A stretch of DNA of 5,001 nucleotides from Tannerellaceae bacterium (GTDB taxonomy: Bacteria > Bacteroidota > Bacteroidia > Bacteroidales > Tannerellaceae): the NCBI GenBank assembly GCA_020860805.1, contig JAJBTP010000520.1:1-5001 (forward strand), read 5' to 3'. Positions 1 to 5,001 of this stretch are shown here, piece after piece (within the stretch, counting starts at the first letter, position 1; each line of letters starts with the position of its first letter). The notes under the pieces were generated by a model that ran no database searches, was not told the DNA's origin, and saw only the letters and a list, made by a program, of their open reading frames with translations. The position numbers and the translations under genes were made by a program.

Positions 1-1
1 T

Positions 2-775
2 TATCTTTTATTTTGCCTAATTTTAGGTATTGGACTGGCGACCGCTCAAACAACGACGGTAACAGGGAATGTTACGTCGTCGGAAGACGGAGAGCCAATC
101 ATTGGTGCCTCAATTATTGTGAAAGGTACTACTACAGGTACTGTTACAGACCTTGATGGTAATTTTACTATCAGTAATGTACCAAGTTCTGCAAATACTC
201 TGGTAGTTTCATATGTGGGTATGAAACAGAAAGAAGTTTCTATTCAGCCGAATGTACGGGTTGTGTTAGATCCGGCAACTGAGTTGCTGGGCGAAGTAGT
301 TGTAACTGCGATGGGTATCTCTAAAGAGAAAAAAGCTTTGGGATATGCAGTACAAAATGTAAATGCTGATGAGTTAACACAGGGAGCAAGCACAAACCTT
401 GCAAGTGCTCTTCAGGGTAAAGTATCAGGTGTGGAAATCTATCCCTCTTCGGGTATGCCCGGAGCATCCTCTAAAATCACCATCCGTGGTTCACGTTCTT
501 TTGACGGTGATAATACCCCTTTATATGTAGTGGATGGTATGCCAATTGCTTCTACTTTTGATGAAAATACATTCAACTCAACTACCGGGGCGGATTATTC
601 AACCAGAGCGTTGGATATTGACCCGAATGATATTGAGAGTGTAAACATCCTGAAAGGCCAGGCTGCTTCTGCTTTATATGGTATGCGTGCTTCTAATGGT
701 GTAATTATTATTACAACTAAAAGCGGTAGAGGTTTAGAAAAGGAAAACCACAGGTTACTATTAACTCTAATCTGA
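2..775 (+). CDS. SusC/RagA-type TonB-dependent transporter, N-terminal part (5' partial, frameshifted)
   Basis: This is the periplasmic and plug portion of a SusC-family outer-membrane importer. The frame is open at the window edge, so the true start lies a few codons upstream; the GTG at 119 is internal. Counting from base 2, residues 1-15 are a hydrophobic signal-peptide core ending GLATA, with probable cleavage before QTTTVTG. Residues about 20-85 match the carboxypeptidase-regulatory-like (CarbopepD_reg_2) domain (GEPIIGASIIVKGTTTGTVT, DLDGNF, VSYVG). A TonB-box region, LGEVVVTAMG, lies at about 97-105, and the plug spans about 115-245. The plug ends in the SusC signature at about 219-242 (ALYGMRASNGVIIITTKSG). 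No STN domain is seen, so anti-sigma signalling through this protein is not expected. After LEK (about 247) the frame becomes non-homologous (ENHRLLLTLI) and stops at TGA 773-775. As read, the product would have no barrel and could not transport. Confidence 0.93.
   Translation, partial: YLLFCLILGIGLATAQTTTVTGNVTSSEDGEPIIGASIIVKGTTTGTVTDLDGNFTISNVPSSANTLVVSYVGMKQKEVSIQPNVRVVLDPATELLGEVVVTAMGISKEKKALGYAVQNVNADELTQGASTNLASALQGKVSGVEIYPSSGMPGASSKITIRGSRSFDGDNTPLYVVDGMPIASTFDENTFNSTTGADYSTRALDIDPNDIESVNILKGQAASALYGMRASNGVIIITTKSGRGLEKENHRLLLTLI
738..742 (+). other. Frameshift site in the susC-like gene (probable single-base loss)
   Basis: The upstream frame reads GGT TTA GAA AAG (731-742) and then goes out of family. 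The downstream family frame starts GGA AAA CCA CAG at 742. Adding one base at the A4 run 738-741 (or one G at 742-743) gives G-L-E-K-G-K-P-Q and restores the whole protein. In the downstream frame a TAG at 727-729 blocks reading from further upstream, which confines the frame change to 730-772. The junction of the protein sequences places it at 738-743. Confidence 0.85.
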
Positions 776-3216
776 CTTTTGATAAGTATTCAACTCTTCC
801 CAGATTCCAGACTGAATATGCACAGGGCGCCCGTACAGAAACAGCACAGGGTTCCGGCATTTATAAATATAGATATAATCCGACAGCCTCTACTTCATGG
901 GGTCCTAAAATTTCGGATTTGGCAAACGACTCCAATTACGGAGGTAATGCAACTAATCAGTATACAGCTGAGTATGGTAAAAAAGAAGGGATGTATTATG
1001 TCCCTCAAAGAGCAGCAGTAGGTTTAGACCCCTGGGCTACTCCTCAGGTGTATGATAATGCAAAAGATTATTTCAATACAGGTGTAACCTGGAGTAATTC
1101 TGTAAATGTTGCACAGGCTTTGGATAATAGTAATTATTCATTCTCTTTAGGAAATGTTACGCAGACTGGTATTATACCTAATACAGGTATGGATAGATAC
1201 AACGCCAGATTATCAGCAGAAACGAAATTGCATGATAACTGGAATACCGGATTTACAGGGAACTATATAAATAGTAAGATTAGAAAACAAAGTAGTGCAA
1301 ATGAAGGGGTAGTTGCAACTGTATACGGTGCGCCTCCAAGTTATGATTTAAAAGGGATTCCCAGCCATATAGAAGGTGATCCTTATACACAAAATACGTT
1401 TCGTTCTACTACAGGATTTAATGATCCCTATTGGGCTACGGAAAACAATAAATTTACAGAATTAACCCATCGTTTCTTTGGGAATACCTTTTTGAACTAT
1501 ACTACTAAATTCAATACGGATAATCATAAACTGAACGTTAAATATCAGCTTGGTGTTGATTCTTATGCAACAGACTATACCAACTCATATGGTTACGGAC
1601 ATGCAAACGGATACGGTAAAATTACTCATCTGGGTTACTCCATTACTGAAATGAACTCGCTGTTAACGGCTGCGTATACCTGGAATATTAATGAAGAATG
1701 GGTTTTTGATGCCTTGATAGGTAATGAATTTGTTAATAGAAAAAGTAAAAAATACGAAGAGTATGGTGAAGACTATAACTTCGGAGGATGGAATCATATT
1801 GGTAATACAACCTTCTTCCAGGCAAAGGAAGAAGTGAAACGGAAACGTACAGCCGGTAATTTCTTCAGTATGTCATTGGCTTATGATAATATGTTATACC
1901 TGAATGTTACCGGACGTCAGGATAAAGTATCTACGATGCCAAGAGGTAACCGTTCATTCTTCTATCCTTCGGTATCCTTAGGCTGGATTTTCACAGAATT
2001 GGAACCGCTTAAAAATAATATTCTTACCTATGGTAAAGTTCGTGCTTCTTATGCTGAAGTAGGGCAGGCAGGAGAATACCTTCCGGATTATTATCGTACC
2101 CCAACCTATAGTGGTGGTTTCTATAATGGATATCCAATTTCTTATCCTTTTGACGGAGTTACATCTTTTACAAGATATAGTTATGTATATGACTCAAATC
2201 TGAAACCTCAGAATACCCGTTCCTATGAGTTAGGAGCTGATTTAACCTTCTTTAGGGGCTTGTTCTCATTAAATTATACGTACTCTCGTCAGAATGTAAA
2301 AGACCAGATTTTTGCAGTTCCTTTAGCAACTTCAACAGGTTATTCTTATTTCTACACGAATGGTGGAAAAATGCATACGAATGCGCATGAATTAACTTTA
2401 GATATTGCTGCTGTAAATACTAAAAATTTCAAATGGAATATCGGAGCTAATTTCACAAAGATTGATAACTACGTAGATGAACTGGCAGAAGGCGTTGAAA
2501 ACATTCGTTTAGGAGGTTTCGTAGATCCGCAAATTCGTGTAAGTGTAGGTGATAAATATCCGGTTATCTATGGTGCAACTTTTCTTAGAAATGATAAAGG
2601 AGAGATCGTTGTGGATGAAAGAGGTTTACCACAGGGTGGTGCTGATGATGTGATTGGGTCTGTTTCTCCGGACTTTATGTTAGGATTTAATACCAGCTTT
2701 GAAATTTATAAATTCCGAATTGGGGCTACTTTCGATTGGAAGAAAGGTGGACAAATGTATTGTGGTACAATGTATACGCTTGATTTCTACGGTGTAACTC
2801 AACGAAGTGCTGATTTGAGAAATCAGGATTATTTCTATTTTGAAAGACCCGCTGTTAAAGCAGACGGAACAGCTAACGACATAAAAATAAAAGGTCAGTT
2901 AGCAGAAGGAGATAATCCGAAAGATGTAGCTGATGCATATGATTATCTGGATGCACTAAGCGGTATCTCTGAAGCAGGTGTAGTTGGTAGCGGGTTCCTG
3001 AAATTGCGTGAAATTTCTGTAAGCTATCCGGTTTACAAACAAAAAAATATGGAAGTAAATGTAAGCGCATTTGCACGTAATATCATCCTGTGGAGTGAAC
3101 TAAAAGGTTTGGATCCGGAATCAACACAAGGTAATAATAACATGGCAGGTGGATTTGAGCGTTTCTCTCTTCCGGGAACTTCAAGCTATGGTTTTGGTGT
3201 GAATGTGAAATTCTGA
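742..3216 (+). CDS. SusC/RagA-type TonB-dependent transporter, C-terminal beta-barrel part (frameshifted)
   Basis: This is the continuation of the same transporter, one frame away. The homologous reading begins at 742 (GKPQVTINSNLTFDKYST), straight after the lost base, and runs 824 codons to TGA 3214-3216. An ATG at 919 is the first in-frame Met but is internal to the family sequence, so it is not a credible native start. The segment is the 22-strand barrel with long extracellular loops, rich in alternating aromatic and polar strands. Family landmarks are SVSPDFMLGFNTSFE and DWKKGGQ (about 2665-2754), GVTQRSADLR (about 2791-2820), FLKLREISVSYPV (about 2995-3033), and the C-terminal strand SSYGFGVNVKF ending in Phe, the usual BAM recognition signal. 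Joined with the N-terminal part the protein is about 1071 residues plus a few missing ones, normal for SusC. It pairs with the SusD-like lipoprotein encoded 12 bases downstream. The substrate is unknown. Confidence 0.92.
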   Translation, partial: GKPQVTINSNLTFDKYSTLPRFQTEYAQGARTETAQGSGIYKYRYNPTASTSWGPKISDLANDSNYGGNATNQYTAEYGKKEGMYYVPQRAAVGLDPWATPQVYDNAKDYFNTGVTWSNSVNVAQALDNSNYSFSLGNVTQTGIIPNTGMDRYNARLSAETKLHDNWNTGFTGNYINSKIRKQSSANEGVVATVYGAPPSYDLKGIPSHIEGDPYTQNTFRSTTGFNDPYWATENNKFTELTHRFFGNTFLNYTTKFNTDNHKLNVKYQLGVDSYATDYTNSYGYGHANGYGKITHLGYSITEMNSLLTAAYTWNINEEWVFDALIGNEFVNRKSKKYEEYGEDYNFGGWNHIGNTTFFQAKEEVKRKRTAGNFFSMSLAYDNMLYLNVTGRQDKVSTMPRGNRSFFYPSVSLGWIFTELEPLKNNILTYGKVRASYAEVGQAGEYLPDYYRTPTYSGGFYNGYPISYPFDGVTSFTRYSYVYDSNLKPQNTRSYELGADLTFFRGLFSLNYTYSRQNVKDQIFAVPLATSTGYSYFYTNGGKMHTNAHELTLDIAAVNTKNFKWNIGANFTKIDNYVDELAEGVENIRLGGFVDPQIRVSVGDKYPVIYGATFLRNDKGEIVVDERGLPQGGADDVIGSVSPDFMLGFNTSFEIYKFRIGATFDWKKGGQMYCGTMYTLDFYGVTQRSADLRNQDYFYFERPAVKADGTANDIKIKGQLAEGDNPKDVADAYDYLDALSGISEAGVVGSGFLKLREISVSYPVYKQKNMEVNVSAFARNIILWSELKGLDPESTQGNNNMAGGFERFSLPGTSSYGFGVNVKF

Positions 3217-3228
3217 AAAGTAACAAAA

Positions 3229-4173
3229 ATGAAAATACATACAATCTTTAAATATACACTGGTTGCATCAATATTCTCTGTATTGACTGCCTGTTCGGAA
3301 GATGCCATGGATAACGTTAACAATGATGTCAATCATGTGAGTAATGTTAATGCCAAATATATTCTGACAGATGTGATGACTTCTACTGGTTTTAGCCAGA
3401 TAGGTGGTGATGTAAATTCTTATACTTCTACCTATGTAGAACATGAAGCCGGTACACACAACCAATTCTACCGTGCAGAGATGCGTTCAGGTGAACCCGC
3501 AGCAGCCAGTACCTTTAATAATATGTGGATAAGTGCCTATGCAACCGTAAGAGATGCTAAAATTGCCATTGAAAAATGTTCAGAAGGTGGATCGGAAGAA
3601 GGTAATAACGTAACCCTGGGGATTGCTCAGGTAATGTTGGCTTATAATGGCGCTTTTTTAACTGATATGTTTGGTGATACTCCTTTCACTGAAGCAGGTG
3701 ACTATATCTTACATAGAATTCCTGCAGTAGATAAACAGGATGCCATCTATTCAGATGTATTGGAGCTATTAAATAGTGCTATTGCTAATTTTGATAAAAG
3801 CGATGCTTTTCCTATTGGTACACAAGACCTTATTTACGGTTCCAAAACTGTTGATGAACAGAAAACATTGTGGAAAAAAGCAGCTTATGGATTGAAAGCC
3901 CGTTATATGATGCGCCTTTTAAGCCGTAGTTCAAATAAAGAGGCAGATTTACAAACTATTTTGGATTGTATCTCCCGGTCATTTAAATCGGCAAATGAAC
4001 AAATGACTCTTAATATTTATACAGGTTCCAATTTTAATCCGATGTTCGCAACTTTTTCTGCACGTTCAGGGATTGCAGCAAGTAATAGTTTATTTGATAA
4101 ATTGGAGGAACGCAACGACCCTCGTATGAATCGGTGTTACATTGCTTATGTGGAACAAGACAAAAAATTGTAG
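3229..4173 (+). CDS. SusD-like outer-membrane lipoprotein, N-terminal part (frameshifted)
   Basis: This is the surface lipoprotein that forms the substrate-binding lid on the SusC barrel. It starts at ATG 3229, 12 bases after the susC stop, behind an A-rich stretch without a Shine-Dalgarno motif, as is usual in Bacteroidota. Residues 1-21 are a lipoprotein signal with lipobox LTAC (Cys22 lipidated). SED follows directly, an acidic +2 to +4 pattern like the lipoprotein surface-export signal of this phylum. Domain cues are FNNMWISAYATVRDAKIAIE (about 96-115), LTDMFGDTPFTEA (144-156), the helix LWKKAAYGLKARYMMRLL (214-231) and NSLFDKLEERNDPRM (286-300). The LTDxFGDxPFTEA type suggests the SusD-like/SusD-like_2 branch (PF12741/PF12771) rather than classical starch-type SusD; that is from memory of the families. 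The frame ends prematurely at TAG 4171-4173 after residue 314. Confidence 0.92.
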   Translation: MKIHTIFKYTLVASIFSVLTACSEDAMDNVNNDVNHVSNVNAKYILTDVMTSTGFSQIGGDVNSYTSTYVEHEAGTHNQFYRAEMRSGEPAAASTFNNMWISAYATVRDAKIAIEKCSEGGSEEGNNVTLGIAQVMLAYNGAFLTDMFGDTPFTEAGDYILHRIPAVDKQDAIYSDVLELLNSAIANFDKSDAFPIGTQDLIYGSKTVDEQKTLWKKAAYGLKARYMMRLLSRSSNKEADLQTILDCISRSFKSANEQMTLNIYTGSNFNPMFATFSARSGIAASNSLFDKLEERNDPRMNRCYIAYVEQDKKL

Positions 4174-4796
4174 AAGTTGCTATTACAGCGTCAAACAGAG
4201 AACTGATTAATATGGCTCCTAATGGAAACGTAACTCAGGGCCAGAAAATTTATAATAACTCTATTTTCGTAGCAGCTCAATCAGCTCCTACTCTTTTGTT
4301 GAGTTACCATGAAGTGCTGTTTTTAAAAGCTGAGGCATTATTCCGCCTGAACAGACGTGGTGATGCAAAAGCAGCGTTAAAAGATGCTATAATTGCGGCT
4401 GTTGCAAATATAGAAGAAAGTATAAAAGCTGCTGTAGCTTCTTCTTACTGGAACATAACCGGTTTAGGAGATGCTCTTACTACTGCTGATGTAAATGCTT
4501 ATTTCGATACGGAAGTAAGTCCGAGGTTTGAAGCAAATCCGTTGAAAGAGATTATGATTCAGAAATATCTTGGATTATGGGGTGCCAATGGTGAAACAGT
4601 TGAGACTTATAATGACGTTCGTCGTTTAAAAGGAGAAGGTCTGGATGTCTATGAATTGCAGAATCCCAAAGAATTCCCATTACGCTTGCCTTATGCAACA
4701 ACAGAAACGTCTTCGAATCCTGCAGTATATGCTCTGTATGGTAATGGCCAGTATGTATATACGGAAAATGTATGGTGGGCCGGTGGTACACGTTAA
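4134..4796 (+). CDS. SusD-like outer-membrane lipoprotein, C-terminal part (frameshifted)
   Basis: This is the remainder of the same SusD-like protein in another frame. The GTG at 4134 is only the first possible start. Residues before about Ile12 (4167) are an out-of-frame copy of the upstream part, and the real homologous sequence begins IVEVAITASNREL. Landmarks are the MAPNG segment (28-32), a TPR-like helix pair SYHEVLFLKAEALFRLNRRG followed by DAKAALKDAI (about 57-86), IMIQKYLGLWGANGETVETY (140-159), FPLRLPY (181-187) and the C-terminus VWWAGGTR. Joined to the upstream part with one restored base, the protein is 522 residues, typical of SusD. It has no signal peptide, so if it were translated alone it would stay in the cytoplasm and be non-functional. 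The stop is TAA 4794-4796, and an intrinsic terminator follows 25 bases later. Confidence 0.9.
   Translation: MLHCLCGTRQKIVEVAITASNRELINMAPNGNVTQGQKIYNNSIFVAAQSAPTLLLSYHEVLFLKAEALFRLNRRGDAKAALKDAIIAAVANIEESIKAAVASSYWNITGLGDALTTADVNAYFDTEVSPRFEANPLKEIMIQKYLGLWGANGETVETYNDVRRLKGEGLDVYELQNPKEFPLRLPYATTETSSNPAVYALYGNGQYVYTENVWWAGGTR
4162..4167 (+). other. Frameshift site in the susD-like gene (probable loss of one A)
   Basis: The upstream frame reads GAC AAA AAA TTG TAG (4159-4173). The downstream family frame reads ATT GTA GAA GTT from 4167. Seven A instead of the six at 4162-4167 would give D-K-K-I-V-E-V and join the two parts with no other change. The lesion falls in the middle of the SusD fold, before the TPR-like helix pair of the C-terminal part. 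Confidence 0.85.
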
Positions 4797-4931
4797 TACA
4801 TTTATTGTAAAAAAATAGGATAAGGGTGGTTTGTTTAGGCAGACCACTCTTTTTTGTATTTATTTATCAAAACATTCATCCTCCTGACTTGTTTATAACG
4901 TACTATAAATTTAAAAGAAAGGAGTCTAAAT
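4797..4931. other. AT-rich intergenic stretch around the terminator
   Basis: Apart from the terminator this stretch is AT-rich and no gene is recognised in it. It includes an A7 run at 4809-4815. No convincing Bacteroidota promoter (TTTG, then about 20 bases, then TAnnTTTG) was found between 4856 and 4931. The nearest match, TAAATTTA at 4906-4913, misses the final G and lacks a properly spaced upstream TTTG. Confidence 0.6.
4822..4855 (+). terminator. Intrinsic (Rho-independent) terminator of the susCD unit
   Basis: GGGTGGTTTG (4824-4833) pairs with CAGACCACTC (4840-4849) through ten base pairs, including two G-U type pairs, around a six-base loop (TTTAGG). Two A-T pairs (4822-4823 with 4850-4851) extend the base. 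A run of six T (4850-4855) follows immediately. It lies 25 bases after the susD stop, which supports the view that the transcription unit ends here. Confidence 0.9.
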
Positions 4932-4952
4932 ATGAGTGGTTTAATTAGATGA
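4918..4952 (+). promoter_or_regulatory. Shine-Dalgarno-like site with a six-codon ORF (possible leader peptide)
   Basis: AAAGGAG at 4918-4924 lies seven bases before ATG 4932, which reads MSGLIR and stops at TGA 4950-4952. A second ATG at 4949 overlaps that stop (ATGA) and opens a 14-codon ORF, MRPAQGNATEPKGT, ending at TAA 4991-4993. A strong Shine-Dalgarno match is uncommon in Bacteroidia, where the 16S anti-SD is normally occluded. Neither peptide is recognised. The match may be chance in A/G-rich sequence. Confidence 0.25.
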
Positions 4953-4992
4953 GACCGGCACAGGGGAATGCAACCGAGCCTAAGGGAACTTA
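4938..4992 (+). ncRNA. Candidate structured RNA or leader, start only (unassigned)
   Basis: This block is about 60% GC over 4951-4990, against AT-rich surroundings, and can fold into three hairpins with no base between them. The first is GGTTT 4938-4942 with AGACC 4952-4956. The second is GGC-A-C-A-GG 4957-4964 with CC-G-A-GCC 4974-4980, with an A-A mismatch and one bulged A. The third is TAAG 4981-4984 with CTTA 4989-4992, capped by GGAA, a GNRA-type loop. Stops occur in all three forward frames at 4950, 4981 and 4991, which argues against a protein start here. It does not match any riboswitch or RNA family I can recall. The stems are short, so chance folding is quite possible, and the element would continue beyond the window. 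Confidence 0.3.
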
Positions 4993-5001
4993 ATTTCAAC
5001 A

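Noticed and set aside
779..1021. An 80-codon + strand ORF inside the susC-like gene
   Set aside because: It is an out-of-frame shadow of the barrel coding sequence, which has clear SusC homology in the frame starting at 742.
2873..3076. A 67-codon minus-strand ORF within the susC-like gene
   Set aside because: It lies antisense to a strongly SusC-like segment, its translation is not protein-like (Leu/His rich), and no start signals are seen.
3268..3465. A 65-codon minus-strand ORF within the susD-like gene
   Set aside because: It is antisense to the lipoprotein N-terminal region and shows no recognisable family.
738..4167. Programmed -1 ribosomal frameshifting as the main explanation for the two split genes
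   Set aside because: The sites are not canonical X-XXY-YYZ heptamers in the zero frame (A-GAA-AAG and C-AAA-AAA), SusC/SusD families are not known to use recoding, and a single-base loss explains each case.
4552..4791. A 79-codon minus-strand ORF over the susD C-terminus
   Set aside because: It is antisense to conserved SusD C-terminal motifs (QKYLGLWG, VWWAGGTR), and its His/Tyr-rich translation is typical of a shadow.
4889..4913. A possible promoter: TTG at 4889 with TATAAA at 4904 or TAAATTTA at 4906
   Set aside because: Spacing is about 9 or 14 bases, too short for either a sigma70-type or a Bacteroidota-type (TTTG / TAnnTTTG) promoter, and the -7 match lacks its final G.
4835..4999. 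A minus-strand frame open from the right edge to a TAA within the terminator hairpin
   Set aside because: It is short, low-complexity and Leu/Arg/Lys rich, runs through the terminator, and matches no family I recognise. It could only be judged with sequence beyond the edge.
4932..5001. A third frameshifted gene starting MSGLIR
   Set aside because: Adding or removing one base before the TGA at 4950 leads into frames that stop at 4981 or 4991, so no single indel gives an open frame. Only reading TGA as an amino acid would, and that is not expected in this phylum.

Overview
The window comes from a Bacteroidota genome, most likely the order Bacteroidales. It carries a SusC/RagA-type TonB-dependent transporter gene followed directly by a SusD-like lipoprotein gene, an arrangement essentially confined to this phylum. 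The AT-rich coding sequence and the A-rich start region without a Shine-Dalgarno motif (12 bases between the two genes) agree with this. Genus and transported substrate cannot be told from the window.

Layout: the susC-like gene occupies the left edge to 3216. Its start and promoter lie just outside, because the frame is already open at base 2 inside the signal peptide. The susD-like gene runs 3229-4796. A strong intrinsic terminator at 4822-4855 closes the unit. Both genes are on the + strand and look like one two-gene transcript. The proteins would form a surface nutrient importer: a TonB-powered 22-strand barrel with a hinged lipoprotein lid that captures substrate. No glycanase, peptidase, sensor or sigma/anti-sigma gene is visible, so the window gives no substrate clue.

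Both genes are broken, each by what looks like one missing base in an A run. The susC frame shifts at 738-742, just after the plug domain. The susD frame shifts at 4162-4167, about 60% along the protein. Restoring one base at each site gives continuous proteins of about 1071 residues (less a few N-terminal ones) and 522 residues, both normal for their families. Nothing else is damaged. This points to a sequencing or assembly indel, or to very recent inactivation, rather than to old pseudogenes.

The last 145 bases, after the terminator, hold no recognised gene. They contain a Shine-Dalgarno-like AAAGGAG, a six-codon ORF, and a GC-rich block at 4938-4992 that can fold into three directly abutting hairpins, the last capped by a GGAA (GNRA-type) loop. 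This could be the start of a structured RNA or leader continuing past the right edge. It is the only part not explained by ordinary SusCD biology, and the evidence for it is modest.
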